Positions 1 to 8,956 of a stretch of 64,000 bases of DNA are shown in pieces. Position numbers and translations under genes: made by a program. Source of the stretch: Allostella sp. ATCC 35155. GTDB lineage: Bacteria > Pseudomonadota > Alphaproteobacteria > ATCC43930 > Allostellaceae. Location of the stretch: NCBI GenBank assembly GCA_006738865.1, contig AP019701.1, forward strand, positions 3,592,001 to 3,656,000, given 5' to 3'. The notes under the pieces are model-generated. The model was not told the DNA's origin. It worked only from the letters and a program-made list of their open reading frames with translations, and did not search any database. Numbering within the stretch: the stretch's first letter is position 1; the number at the start of each line of letters is the position of its first letter.

Positions 1-5
1 CGACC

Positions 6-962
6 ATGATGCCCTCCGGAACCGACCCCTCCCCGCAGCCGCAGACCGCCGGCGAATGGCTGATCGCCCTGCGCGAGGCGTCCGGCGACGGCGGGTTGCG
101 CAGCGACTTCGCCGCCTGGCTCGCCGCCGACGCCGACCATCGCCGGGACTGGGAGGAGATCATCCGCGCCGACCGGGCGCTCGGTGCCCTCGGCCCGCAG
201 TTGCAGGAGCGCTGGCCGCCGATCGGTTTGCGGCCGCGCCCGGGTCGCCGTCGCCTCCTGCGCTGGTCCGGGGCCGCGGCGGCCGCGCTGCTGGCCGCGG
301 CGTGGCTGCCGGACGCCTGGCGAGACCGCAATGCGGACCACGTCACCGGCGCAGCCGAACTGCGCTCGATCACGCTGGCCGACGGCAGCCGCGCCCGGCT
401 CGGACCCGACACCGCCATTGCGGTCGAGTTCTCGCGGGCCGCGCGGCAGGTCCGCCTCATTCGCGGTCGCGCCTTCCTGGAGGTGGCGCCGGATGCCGCC
501 CATCCCTTCCGGGTCGTCGCCGGGCCGGCCACCGCCGCCGTGCTCGGCACCGCCTTCGAGGTTCGCCGCGCGCCGGAGGCGGCGACGGTCTCGGTCGCAC
601 ACGGAACGGTGCGGGTGGCGGCCACGTCCGGAGACGCGGTGCGCATGGCCCGCTCCGGCGACTGGGTCCGGGTGACCGCGGCGGGCGGGATCACGGCCGG
701 CCGCATCGCGCCCGAGGAGATCGCCCTCTGGCGCGACGGTCTGCTCGTCGCCCGGGATCACCCGGTCGCCGCCGTCGTCGACGAGCTGCGCCCCTACTTC
801 TCCGGGCGGATCATCGTGCGGGGCGCCGCACTCGCAGGGCGGCCGCTGACCGGCGTCTATCGCCTCGCCGACCCCGAAGGCACGCTGCGGGCCATCGCAC
901 AGACCCAGGGCGCCACGCTGCATCGGCTGACGCCATGGCTGCTCGTCCTCAGCGGCGATTGA
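6..962 (+). CDS. FecR-like anti-sigma/signalling protein
   Basis: FecR-type inner-membrane regulator, 318 aa. In the FecI-FecR-FecA scheme this protein senses the loaded outer-membrane receptor in the periplasm and controls an ECF sigma factor. Visible parts: an N-terminal cytoplasmic segment with the DUF4880-type pattern FAAWLAADADHRRDWEE (about residues 35-51), one membrane segment of Ala/Leu near residues 84-100, a FecR beta-rich domain (about 110-215, with LADGSRARLGPDTA), and a C-terminal STN-like tail (about 255-318). It ends 95 bp before the receptor start on the same strand, so the pair is a probable signalling unit. The partner sigma factor would lie left of the window. The start lies only 5 bp from the window edge, so a slightly earlier start cannot be excluded. 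Confidence 0.85.
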   Translation: MMPSGTDPSPQPQTAGEWLIALREASGDGGLRSDFAAWLAADADHRRDWEEIIRADRALGALGPQLQERWPPIGLRPRPGRRRLLRWSGAAAAALLAAAWLPDAWRDRNADHVTGAAELRSITLADGSRARLGPDTAIAVEFSRAARQVRLIRGRAFLEVAPDAAHPFRVVAGPATAAVLGTAFEVRRAPEAATVSVAHGTVRVAATSGDAVRMARSGDWVRVTAAGGITAGRIAPEEIALWRDGLLVARDHPVAAVVDELRPYFSGRIIVRGAALAGRPLTGVYRLADPEGTLRAIAQTQGATLHRLTPWLLVLSGD

Positions 963-1011
963 AGTTTTTCTGAACGATCGCCGACCGCCCAACGTCCTTG
1001 GACAGATACGT

Positions 1012-1030
1012 AATGCGTCGCATTCGCATT
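1012..1030. promoter_or_regulatory. Fur-box-like 19-bp palindrome
   Basis: AATGCG and CGCATT form perfect 6-bp arms separated by 7 bp (AATGCGTCGCATTCGCATT). The sequence resembles the 19-bp Fur consensus class AATGMGAATNATTCKCATT and lies 28 bp upstream of the receptor start. Seen: the palindrome and its position. Inferred: binding by Fur and iron repression. An Irr/RirA-type regulator is an alternative in alphaproteobacteria. Confidence 0.5.
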
Positions 1031-1057
1031 CCGTCGCGCATTGGGGGGACCAGAAGC

Positions 1058-3310
1058 ATGACCCGCAACCTTTCCCGCGGCCGTCGCCGGCAGGGCATGA
1101 CCGCCGCCGCCATCGTCGTCTCGACCGCCCTCGGCCTTCCGGCCATGCCGACCGCCCTGGGGCAGCCGACGGCGGCGCCGCTCGAGGCAGGCGCACCGCG
1201 CCCATTCGCCATCCCCCCGCTCCCGCTGGCCGATGCGCTGGCGCGCTTCGGCCGCCAGACCGGCATCCCGGTGTCGGCGCGCGGCGACCTGGTGCGCGGC
1301 CTGAATTCGCCCGGCGCCGTCGGGACGATGGCACCGGAGGCCGCACTGGCCCGCCTCCTCGACGGCACCGGACTGACGTTCCGCCGCGCCGCGGACGGCA
1401 CCCTCCTCATCGCGCCGCAACCGCCGGCCGCCGGCCCGGTCACCGTGCTCGAAGCCGTCCGCATCCAGGGCCGCTCGCCGGGCGACCCCCATGCGGGTGC
1501 CGCGGACCGCGCCCGTTCCATCGAAATCGACCGGGCCGATCTCGAACGGCGCAATCCGTCGAGCCTCAAGGGCGTATTCGCGGGCGAGGCATCGGTGTCC
1601 GTGGGCGGGGCGCAGCCCATGGCCCAGAAGGTCTATGTCCAGGGGGTGGAGGAAACCAACCTCGCGGTCACGATCGACGGCACCCGCCAGACCAACAAGA
1701 TCTTCCACCACAGCACGACCAACCTCATCGACCCTTCCCTCCTCAAGCGGGTCCGCGTCGACCCCGGCGTGGCGCCGGCCGATGCCGGCCCCGGCGCGCT
1801 GGCCGGCGCCATCGCGTACGAAACCGTGTCGGCCGGCGACCTGCTCGCGCCCGGCCGGACCATCGGCGGATTCGCCACCGCCGGCTTCTCCAGCAACGGC
1901 CGGACATTCACCAAGGGCGGCGCCCTCTACGCCCGGGAGAACGGCTTCGAGGGCCTGGGGTATGTCCAGCTCGGCAATGGCAGCGACTATCGCGACGGCA
2001 ACGGCGACAAGGTGAGCGGCACCGGTGCCGACATCGGCGCCTTCCTCGGCAAGGCCGCCTACGAGAGCGGCGGCGGCCATCGCTTCGAGGTTTCGGGCGA
2101 ACAGGTCCAGGACGAGGCGTTCCGCCGCTTCCGCCCGAACATCGGACGCCTGACCAACCGGACGGAAGGCGAGCGCCTCTACGACATGAAGCGGCAGAAC
2201 CTCGCCTTCAACTACAGCATGCCGGGGGCGAGCGGCCTCTGGGATCCCAAGATCGTGCTCGGATATGGGCGAACGCGTCTGCGCGTGCCCGAGCCCTATG
2301 GCAGCGCTGCGGAATCCGCCAGCCTGTCGGGCAAGGCGCAGAACACCTTCCACCTGTCGCCCGGCAACACGGTCACGGTCGGCGTCGACTTCTATGACGA
2401 CAAGGTGCGCTACAAGGATATCGAAGTCCGCTTGCGGGAAACCGCGACCAATATCGGCGCGTTCGCGCAGGCCCGGCTGACTCCGGTCGAGAATCTGCGC
2501 CTGTCGTTCGGCCTGCGCGGCGACCAGCAGTGGTTCAAGGGGGTCGACGGCACCGAGATCGACCAGGCCGGCATCAGCGGCAATGCATCGGCCGCCTACG
2601 ACGTCTTTCGCATCGTGACGCTGAAGGCGGGCTACTCCCGCGTCTTCGGCGGCATCCCGCTCGGCGAAAGCTTCGTCTTCAACCCGAACTGGAACTACCG
2701 CCTCGGCATGAAGGCGGTCGAATCCGAGAACCTGACCGCGGGATTCGAGGTCAACCACGCGGGCTTCACCTTCGGCGCCGGCGTCTTCCGCAGCGATTTC
2801 GAGAACGCCCGCAACGAGAGCTATGGGGGCGGACCGCATCTGACGAGCGATTTCCGGACCCAGGGCTACAACCTCTTCGCCGGCTATCGCTGGGCGTCCG
2901 GCTTCGTCCGCCTGACCTTCACCGACACCGACTTCGAGGTCGCCGGCAAAGCCGGCGATTCCGACGCCGGCCAGTATCTCGGCACGCCGATCGGGCAGAT
3001 CTTCGCACTCGAGGCCGCGCACCGGTTCCAATCGATCGGGCTCGCCGTCGGCGGCACGCTCGACGCCGCACTGGAATATGACGAGTTCGCCGACCAGGGC
3101 CTGCGCAAGCTCGACGGCTATGCGGTGGCCAGCCTCTATGCCGAGTACCAGCCGCCCGCCGCCGAATTCGTGACGCTGCGCGCGGAGGTGAACAACCTCT
3201 TCGACGCCACCTATGCCGACCGCGCCACCTACGGGCAGGAGTTCGCGAACGTCGTGCCGCTGTACGAGCCGGGACGGTCCTTCGTCGTGCGCGCGAAGGT
3301 CACGTTCTGA
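1058..3310 (+). CDS. TonB-dependent outer-membrane receptor with STN domain
   Basis: Outer-membrane gated channel, probably for a ferric siderophore or heme-type ligand. I chose the ATG at 1058 (750 aa) because a GGGGGG tract lies 10 bp upstream, a basic/hydrophobic signal peptide follows (TAAAIVVSTALGLPAM), and the in-frame start at 998 would place the Fur-like palindrome inside the coding region. Domains in order: signal peptide (about 1-40), STN signalling domain (about 50-105, LADALARFGRQTGIPV), TonB-box region TVLEAVRI, plug (about 150-270), 22-strand barrel, terminal aromatic residue F. The STN domain fits transcriptional control through the adjacent FecR-like protein. Wording such as YVQGVEETNLAVTIDG and C-terminal VNNLFDATYADRA is typical of siderophore/heme receptors. 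The substrate cannot be told from sequence. Confidence 0.9.
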   Translation: MTRNLSRGRRRQGMTAAAIVVSTALGLPAMPTALGQPTAAPLEAGAPRPFAIPPLPLADALARFGRQTGIPVSARGDLVRGLNSPGAVGTMAPEAALARLLDGTGLTFRRAADGTLLIAPQPPAAGPVTVLEAVRIQGRSPGDPHAGAADRARSIEIDRADLERRNPSSLKGVFAGEASVSVGGAQPMAQKVYVQGVEETNLAVTIDGTRQTNKIFHHSTTNLIDPSLLKRVRVDPGVAPADAGPGALAGAIAYETVSAGDLLAPGRTIGGFATAGFSSNGRTFTKGGALYARENGFEGLGYVQLGNGSDYRDGNGDKVSGTGADIGAFLGKAAYESGGGHRFEVSGEQVQDEAFRRFRPNIGRLTNRTEGERLYDMKRQNLAFNYSMPGASGLWDPKIVLGYGRTRLRVPEPYGSAAESASLSGKAQNTFHLSPGNTVTVGVDFYDDKVRYKDIEVRLRETATNIGAFAQARLTPVENLRLSFGLRGDQQWFKGVDGTEIDQAGISGNASAAYDVFRIVTLKAGYSRVFGGIPLGESFVFNPNWNYRLGMKAVESENLTAGFEVNHAGFTFGAGVFRSDFENARNESYGGGPHLTSDFRTQGYNLFAGYRWASGFVRLTFTDTDFEVAGKAGDSDAGQYLGTPIGQIFALEAAHRFQSIGLAVGGTLDAALEYDEFADQGLRKLDGYAVASLYAEYQPPAAEFVTLRAEVNNLFDATYADRATYGQEFANVVPLYEPGRSFVVRAKVTF

Positions 3311-3320
3311 CCGCCGGCGC

Positions 3321-4127
3321 TCACCCCATCAGGCTGTCGAGCCCCCGGCGCAGGCCGACCGCCTCGCCGACCCGGCGGGCGGCCAGCAGGGTGCCGGCGA
3401 CGTAGGGAGCGGCGCTGCTGCCGGCGTCGTGGCGGATGACGAGGCGCTCGTCGGGCAGGCCGAAGACCGCCTCGCAGGAGAGGACGAAGGACGGCATCCG
3501 GACCGAATGCACCGGCACCGGGGTGCCCGCCCCGACCTGGGCGCCGCGCGTCGCGCCGAGGCCGGAGAGCTCGGCGACCGGCTTGGCGGTCGGCCGGCGC
3601 TCGACCGCCGACAGCATCTCGGCCAACTCGCGCGCCGTGCCGGAGGGCACGTCGGGCTTGCCGGCCGAGGCGTAGTCGATGACCTCGACGTCCGGGACGT
3701 AGCGCGCCGCCTCCAGCGCGAAGCGGCGCAGCAGCGTCGCGGTGACCGAGAAGTTGCCGGCCGCGAGCACCCCGCGTCCGGCCGCCCGGGCGGCCGCGTC
3801 GATCTCGGCATAGTCGTCGGCGCCCAAGCCCGAGGTGCCGACGACGACGTGGCGGCCGGCGGCGAGCGCCTCCAGCACATGCCCCTTCACATAGGCGGGC
3901 TTGGTGTAGTCGACGACAACGTCCGACGGCGCCGCCAGCGCCTCGGCCAGCGTGGCATGGACCGCGACGCCGAGCGCATTGCCGCCCGCCGCCTCGCCGG
4001 CATCGCGGCCGGCCGCGCCGCGGGCGACCGCGCCCGCCAGCGCCAGATCGGGCGCGGCGGCGATGGCCGGCACGAGGGCGCGGCCGACCCAGCCGGTCGC
4101 GCCGGCGACGACGATGCGGACGGTCAT
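3321..4127 (-). CDS. DapB-like dihydrodipicolinate reductase, atypical active site
   Basis: 268 aa, close to the length of DapB (about 270), the NAD(P)H-dependent 4-hydroxy-tetrahydrodipicolinate reductase of lysine and diaminopimelate synthesis. It has the Rossmann N-terminus (VVAGATGWVGR, 7-16), VVDYT (71-75), VVGTSGL (95-101), NFSVTATLL (125-133) and KPDVPSGTA (157-165). The canonical catalytic pair His-His in EAHHxxKxDxPSGT is replaced by Ala153-Ser154, while the catalytic-loop Lys157 is kept. The start has GGGGAGG upstream and lies 14 bp after the DUF2817 gene, so the two are probably cotranscribed. Either a divergent DapB or a relative acting on another imine or dicarboxylic substrate. 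A longer frame upstream only overlaps the DUF2817 gene. Confidence 0.75.
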   Translation of the reverse strand: MTVRIVVAGATGWVGRALVPAIAAAPDLALAGAVARGAAGRDAGEAAGGNALGVAVHATLAEALAAPSDVVVDYTKPAYVKGHVLEALAAGRHVVVGTSGLGADDYAEIDAAARAAGRGVLAAGNFSVTATLLRRFALEAARYVPDVEVIDYASAGKPDVPSGTARELAEMLSAVERRPTAKPVAELSGLGATRGAQVGAGTPVPVHSVRMPSFVLSCEAVFGLPDERLVIRHDAGSSAAPYVAGTLLAARRVGEAVGLRRGLDSLMG

Positions 4128-4141
4128 GGCGGTCCTCCCCC

Positions 4142-5245
4142 TCAGGCCTGCGCCAGCCCGTCCAGCGTCATGCGGATCGTCTGGCGGCTGCGGAACAGCA
4201 CCGCCTCGCGCCAGTCGTCGGTGTCCGGATAGAAGGCCTTGCGGATCTGCGCCTTGATCGCCTTCGTCTGCGGCGCCTCCCAGTCGGCGTTGGTGTGGGC
4301 GTGCAGCCAGTGGTCGGCCCGGAGCGCCGGCCGGACATGGGTGTCGGACGGATAGGTGCCGTATTCCAGCGCGACGAAGGTGAAGCGCTCGTCGCCCAGC
4401 CGCTCCTCGAGCAGGCGGGCGCAGAAGCCGTGGCGGGCGCCGGCGGTCGAGGTGCCGGCCAGCGGCTCGGTCACCGAATCGCCCCACCAGCGCTTGGCGC
4501 GGGCCGCGGCCTGGGTCTCCGGCAGGTGGACGCAGATGAGTTCGCCGTAGGAATGGGGGCCGAGGCCGGTGTGGTAGTCGATGCAGCCGACATGGCGCCG
4601 CTCGGCCAGGCGATGGTCGTCGGTGATACGGCCGAGGGTCCGGTTCGACCAGGTCGGACCGTTGCCGCCGAAGAAGAGGCCCTTGGGATGCTTGTACTGG
4701 CCGCCGGAGATGGCGACCGACAGCGCCGGCTGGCCCTTCTCCTGGCGGAACGCGGCGATCCGGGCATCGGCCGCCTCGCGCTCGGGCCCTTCGAGGGCCG
4801 GCGGCAGGATGGCGTCGGCAAGTTCGTCGTACCCCGGATTCTCGGGCAGGGGCTTGGCGAAGTCGACGAAGTTGCGGTTGAGGTCGACCCCCTCCTCCGT
4901 CACGCGGCGCACCCAGGCGAAGCCATGCGGGTTGATGGCGTGGACGACCAGGGCGGCGGTGTCCGCCGGCAGCCGGCGGTCGCCCGTCATCCAGTCGATC
5001 TGGCAGCCCGACCCGCAGAAGCCTTCGACCCCGTGGGTGGCGGAGATCAGCATGAGGACGCGGCTTGCATCCTCGGGTCCGATCCAGGCGCAGTCGGTCG
5101 CCAGCGCCTCGCCGCCCGGCCCCCGGTTGGGATTCTCATAGCTGCGGACGGGTGCCCCGATCGCCGCGGCGCTGGCCAGAAAACGGCGGCGGGCGTCGGC
5201 GTAGTCGGCGGAGAAGGCGGTCCGGGCCGCCTCGAGCTCGTTCAT
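4142..5245 (-). CDS. DUF2817 (M14-like zinc carboxypeptidase/amidohydrolase) protein
   Basis: 367 aa with a perfect AGGAGG ribosome-binding site ending 6 bp before the ATG, which decides the start over a longer frame. The protein matches the DUF2817 family, related to M14 zinc carboxypeptidases: zinc-ligand motif HGVE (His71, Glu74), NLNRNF-type DLNRNFVDF, and DYHTGLG carrying the probable third zinc ligand. No signal peptide is visible, so it should act in the cytoplasm on small amides or peptides. It is the first gene of a two-gene unit with the DapB-like reductase, suggesting that the product of one feeds the other. Substrate unknown; family function is largely uncharacterised. Confidence 0.75.
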   Translation of the reverse strand: MNELEAARTAFSADYADARRRFLASAAAIGAPVRSYENPNRGPGGEALATDCAWIGPEDASRVLMLISATHGVEGFCGSGCQIDWMTGDRRLPADTAALVVHAINPHGFAWVRRVTEEGVDLNRNFVDFAKPLPENPGYDELADAILPPALEGPEREAADARIAAFRQEKGQPALSVAISGGQYKHPKGLFFGGNGPTWSNRTLGRITDDHRLAERRHVGCIDYHTGLGPHSYGELICVHLPETQAAARAKRWWGDSVTEPLAGTSTAGARHGFCARLLEERLGDERFTFVALEYGTYPSDTHVRPALRADHWLHAHTNADWEAPQTKAIKAQIRKAFYPDTDDWREAVLFRSRQTIRMTLDGLAQA

Positions 5246-5341
5246 GGGATCCTCCTGACAGGACCGCCTAGGTAGCGCACCAGCGCGGCGATTGACCACC
5301 CCGCCTTGCAGGGGGCGGCGCGCGCGGCTATCTCAGCACGG

Positions 5342-6712
5342 ATGATCCACTCCGATACGGCCCGCCCCCGACCGGTTCATGTCGTCGGCGGCGGCCTCGC
5401 CGGCAGCGAAGCTGCTTGGCAGATTGCCCGCGCGGGCGTTCCCGTGATCCTGCACGAGATGCGGCCGGTCCGTCCGACCGACGCCCACCAGACCGACGCG
5501 CTGGCCGAGTTGGTCTGCTCCAACTCCTTCCGTTCCGACGATGCGGTGAACAATGCGGTCGGCCTGCTGCATGCCGAAATGCGCCGGGCCGGCAGCCTGA
5601 TCCTGGCCGCCGCCGACGCGCACAAGGTGCCGGCGGGCGGCGCGCTCGCGGTCGACCGGACCGGCTTTTCCGCCGCGGTGCAGTCGGCGCTCGAAGCCGA
5701 GCCGCTGGTCGAGATCGTCCGCGGGGAAGTGACCGACCTGCCGCCCGAGGAGTGGGGTTCGACCATCGTTGCGACCGGCCCCCTCACCTCGCCCGCGCTG
5801 GCGGAAGCGGTGCGGCAGCTGACCGGCGAGGAATCGCTCGCCTTCTTCGATGCCATCGCGCCCATCGTCCACAAGGATTCGATCGACTTCGAAACCGCCT
5901 GGTTCCAGTCGCGCTACGACAAGCCGGGCCCCGGCGGCGACGGCAGCGACTATATCAACTGCCCGCTCGACGCCGACCAGTACCGGGCCTTCGTCGCCGC
6001 CCTCCTTGCCGGCGAGAAGACCGAGTTCAAGGAGTGGGAGGCGAACACGCCCTATTTCGAGGGCTGCCTGCCGATCGAGGTCATGGCGTCGCGCGGCATC
6101 GACACGCTGCGCTACGGGCCGATGAAGCCGGTCGGCCTGCGCGATCCGCGCACCGGCCACCGGCCCCATGCCGTCGTCCAGCTGCGCCAGGACAATGCGC
6201 TGGGCACGCTCTACAACATCGTCGGCTTCCAGACGAAGCTGCGCCATGGCGAGCAGGCGCGGATCTTCCGCATGATCCCGGGGCTGGAGAAGGCCGAGTT
6301 CGCGCGGCTGGGCGGGCTGCACCGCAACACCTTCCTCAACAGCCCGCGGCTCCTCGACGGCACGCTGCGCCTGAAGCCGCGGCCGCAACTGCGCTTTGCC
6401 GGCCAGGTGACCGGCGTCGAGGGCTATGTCGAGAGCGCGGCGATCGGCCTGCTCGCCGGCCGCTTCGCCGCCGCCGAAGAGCGCGGCGGGCAGCCGGTCG
6501 CGCCGCCCCCGACCACGGCCTTCGGCGCACTGCTGGCGCACATCACCGGCGGCGCCGCGGCCGAGACGTTCCAGCCCATGAACGTCAATTTCGGCCTCTT
6601 CCCGCCGCTCGACGCGAGCGTGCGCAAGAACGAGCGAAAACCGGCATTGTCCCGCCGGGCGCTCGCCGACCTCGACCGGTGGTTGGGCATGAAAGTGGAC
6701 GAGGCCGCCTGA
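5342..6712 (+). CDS. trmFO: Methylenetetrahydrofolate-tRNA-(uracil-54-C5)-methyltransferase
   Basis: Flavoprotein that methylates U54 of the tRNA T-loop using methylene-tetrahydrofolate and FADH2. 456 aa from the ATG at 5342, in the usual family range; an upstream in-frame start adds 12 residues with no ribosome-binding site. Seen: the FAD-binding [19 protein letters not shown] (about 11-29), HEMRP, the TrmFO signature [49 protein letters not shown] and the C-terminal [10 protein letters not shown]. Divergent from the DUF2817 gene across 96 bp; the CorC-like gene follows 10 bp downstream, probably cotranscribed. Confidence 0.95.
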   Translation: MIHSDTARPRPVHVVGGGLAGSEAAWQIARAGVPVILHEMRPVRPTDAHQTDALAELVCSNSFRSDDAVNNAVGLLHAEMRRAGSLILAAADAHKVPAGGALAVDRTGFSAAVQSALEAEPLVEIVRGEVTDLPPEEWGSTIVATGPLTSPALAEAVRQLTGEESLAFFDAIAPIVHKDSIDFETAWFQSRYDKPGPGGDGSDYINCPLDADQYRAFVAALLAGEKTEFKEWEANTPYFEGCLPIEVMASRGIDTLRYGPMKPVGLRDPRTGHRPHAVVQLRQDNALGTLYNIVGFQTKLRHGEQARIFRMIPGLEKAEFARLGGLHRNTFLNSPRLLDGTLRLKPRPQLRFAGQVTGVEGYVESAAIGLLAGRFAAAEERGGQPVAPPPTTAFGALLAHITGGAAAETFQPMNVNFGLFPPLDASVRKNERKPALSRRALADLDRWLGMKVDEAA

Positions 6713-6722
6713 CCCCGCGAAG

Positions 6723-8024
6723 ATGAACCCGATGGTCTACGTCGAACTGGTCTTCGTCTTCCTGCTGACGGTCCTCAACGGCGTCCTCGCGATGTCCGAG
6801 CTCGCCGTCGTTTCCTCCCGCCGGGCCCGGCTCGAGCACATGGCGGGCTCGGGCAATCGCGGCGCCCGGGCCGCCCTCAAGCTGGTCGACGATCCGGGGC
6901 GCTTCCTGTCGACGGTGCAGATCGGCATCACGCTGATCGGCATCCTCGCCGGCGCCGTCAGCGGCGCGACGCTGGCGGACCGGCTCGGCGACTGGCTCGA
7001 CACCTTCCCCAGGCTGACCGGCCGGGGCGACGCGATCGCCATCCCCCTCGTCGTCGTCAGCATCACCTACCTGTCGCTGGTCGTGGGCGAACTGGTGCCC
7101 AAGCGCGTCGCGATGAGCAATCCGGAGCGCATCGCCGCGATCGTCGCACGGGCGATGTACTTCATGTCGCAGGTGGCCGCGCCCGCGGTCTGGCTGCTCC
7201 GGGTCTCGACCGAGGCCCTGCTGCGCCTGCTTCGGGTCGAGCAGGGCAAGGCATCGACCGTGACCGAGGAGGAGGTCCGGTCACTGATCGCCGAGGGCAC
7301 CCAGGCCGGCGTCTTCGCGCCTCAGGAAAAGGCGATGATCGAGGGCGTGCTGCGACTGGCGGACCGGCCCGTGGTCGCCATCATGACGCCGCGGCAGGAC
7401 GTCGTCTGGATCGACGTCAACGCGCCGGAGGAAACGGCGCGGAGCATCCTGGCGGAGAGCCGGTTCTCGCGCCTGCCGGTATGCGAAAGCGTCGTCGACC
7501 ATGCGCTGGGCGTCGTCCACACCAAGACCCTGCTGCCGCGCGCCCTCCGGGGTGAGCCGGTCGCCATCCCCGAGACCATGGTCCCGGCGCTCATCGTGCC
7601 GGAATCGACGCCGGTGCTGGCGCTTCTCGACCGTTTCCGGCGCGAGGGCATCCACATGGCGATCATCGTCGACGAGTACGGCCTGACCCAGGGGATCGCC
7701 ACGCCGACCGACATCCTGGAGGCGATCGCCGGCCATATGACCGAGGTCGGCGAGGACGATTCGAAGTCCCTCGTGCGGCGGGCGGACGGTACCTGGCTGG
7801 CGGACGGACGGATGCCGATCGACGAGTTCGAGGACGGCGTCGGCCTACGCGGCCTCGCCGGCTCGGGCGACTTCCATACGCTGGGGGGCTTCGTGCTCCA
7901 CCGGCTCGGCCACCTGCCCTCCGTCGGCGAGAGCTTCGAGGAGCTGGGTGCCCGCTTCGAGGTCGTCGACATGGACGGGCGGCGCATCGACAAGGTCCTG
8001 GTGCAGCTCGCGCCGGAGGACTGA
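6723..8024 (+). CDS. CorC/HlyC-family (DUF21-CBS) membrane protein
   Basis: 433 aa. Order of domains: DUF21/CNNM transmembrane domain (about residues 1-190, with helices such as VYVELVFVFLLTVLNGVLAMSE split over the N-terminus and LPKRVAMSNPERIA after it), a CBS pair (about 210-340; IMTPRQDVVWID, RFSRLPV, HMAIIVDEYG) and a CorC_HlyC C-terminal domain (about 350-430; FHTLGGFVLHRLGHLP). Proteins of this build are proposed magnesium/cobalt efflux or homeostasis factors; the old name hemolysin C does not imply a toxin. Starts 10 bp after trmFO. Confidence 0.9.
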   Translation: MNPMVYVELVFVFLLTVLNGVLAMSELAVVSSRRARLEHMAGSGNRGARAALKLVDDPGRFLSTVQIGITLIGILAGAVSGATLADRLGDWLDTFPRLTGRGDAIAIPLVVVSITYLSLVVGELVPKRVAMSNPERIAAIVARAMYFMSQVAAPAVWLLRVSTEALLRLLRVEQGKASTVTEEEVRSLIAEGTQAGVFAPQEKAMIEGVLRLADRPVVAIMTPRQDVVWIDVNAPEETARSILAESRFSRLPVCESVVDHALGVVHTKTLLPRALRGEPVAIPETMVPALIVPESTPVLALLDRFRREGIHMAIIVDEYGLTQGIATPTDILEAIAGHMTEVGEDDSKSLVRRADGTWLADGRMPIDEFEDGVGLRGLAGSGDFHTLGGFVLHRLGHLPSVGESFEELGARFEVVDMDGRRIDKVLVQLAPED

Positions 8025-8033
8025 CCGCACCCG

Positions 8034-8873
8034 CTACCACCAGCGGCCGCTCCAGGCGCCCCAGGCGACGCGTAGCGCGCGCAGGCCGTCGGGCCGCGCG
8101 AGTTCCGGCGCGAAGGGATCGTAGCCGGCCCGGGCGAGGCGGCCGAGATGCGCCCGCGCCAGCCGCGCCGGCAGCAGCGCGGGCCGCAGCACCGGCAGCG
8201 GGCGCAGCGCCCGTGCCGCGGCGAACTGCGACTCCGCCCGCCCGGCGACGCGGCGCACGATGGCCGCCAGCCCCTCGCCGCCGCGGGCCGCGGCGACGGC
8301 ATGGGGCGTGAGGCCGGCCGCTGCCATCTCGTCGGCGGGAAGCGATATCTCGTTGTGGCGCGCGCGCCAGGGAACGGCCCGCAGGATGCCGGTCAGCGCC
8401 CAGCCGGTGCCGACGGCGACCGCCGCTTCGGCGGGTGCCTGCGGATCGAGGGCGGCGGCGAGCGCGCGGCCGACGGCCCCGCCGGTGGCGCGGGCATAGT
8501 CCTCCAGCGCGTCGAGGGTGGCTGGTGGCCCGTCCTCGAGATCGCGGCGGCGGCCCTCCACCATCGCCGCCAGCGCCGGCGGCGGGACACGGCCCTCCGT
8601 CACCGCCGCCTCCAGCGCCGGGACGATGTCCGCAGCCGCCACCGGCCCTTCCCCAAGGGCTGCCACGGCATCGGCCCACCACTGCAATCGGATCTCCCCG
8701 AGCAGCGGCTCGGACACGACGTCGCGCGTCCGCGCGATCTCATGCTCCAGCGCCAGGACGGCGAAGAGATGCTCGCGCCGGGCCGGCGGCGCGGTCAGCG
8801 CCGCCAGGAAGCGGTCGGGATCGTGGCGGCGGGCGCTCGCCCCGGCAGGGGAGAGGGCGGCGTCGGAGGGCAT
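8034..8873 (-). CDS. Squalene/phytoene-synthase-fold protein, NDUFAF6-like
   Basis: 279 aa from the ATG at 8873; the frame stays open further up but has no good start there. It has the all-alpha prenyl-synthase pattern LFAVLALEHEIARTRD and EPLLGEIRLQWW, and GTGWALTGILRAVPWRARHNEISLP, but both Asp-rich metal-binding motifs of true squalene/phytoene synthases are absent (HEIARTRD and ILRAVPWRARHNE at those places). That pattern is the one of NDUFAF6 (C8orf38), a respiratory complex I assembly factor. The nearby NDUFAF3-like gene (about 1.7 kb away) supports this reading. It is convergent with the CorC-like gene (9 bp gap) and divergent from a second family member. A direct isoprenoid-synthase role looks unlikely. 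Confidence 0.75.
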   Translation of the reverse strand: MPSDAALSPAGASARRHDPDRFLAALTAPPARREHLFAVLALEHEIARTRDVVSEPLLGEIRLQWWADAVAALGEGPVAAADIVPALEAAVTEGRVPPPALAAMVEGRRRDLEDGPPATLDALEDYARATGGAVGRALAAALDPQAPAEAAVAVGTGWALTGILRAVPWRARHNEISLPADEMAAAGLTPHAVAAARGGEGLAAIVRRVAGRAESQFAAARALRPLPVLRPALLPARLARAHLGRLARAGYDPFAPELARPDGLRALRVAWGAWSGRWW

Positions 8874-8956
8874 CGGCGGAACGCGCTTTGTCGATGGTGG
8901 CGGAGCGGTTAAGCTAACCCATCTTTGTCCGTGGCAGTGTGCTTCCGGCATCCTTC

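Noticed and set aside
857-3031. 724-codon open frame on the minus strand across the TonB receptor
   Set aside because: Shadow of a high-G+C gene: no ribosome-binding site, no family features, and the opposite strand has a full receptor with signal peptide and barrel motifs.
4128-4141. Lysine riboswitch for the DapB-like gene
   Set aside because: Only 14 bp lie between the two genes and no leader with the required structure exists upstream of the pair.
6723-8024. Hemolysin gene
   Set aside because: The DUF21-CBS-CorC build is that of ion-homeostasis membrane proteins; the toxin name is historical.
8034-8873. Functional squalene/phytoene synthase
   Set aside because: Both Asp-rich metal-binding motifs are absent; the NDUFAF6 pattern fits better.
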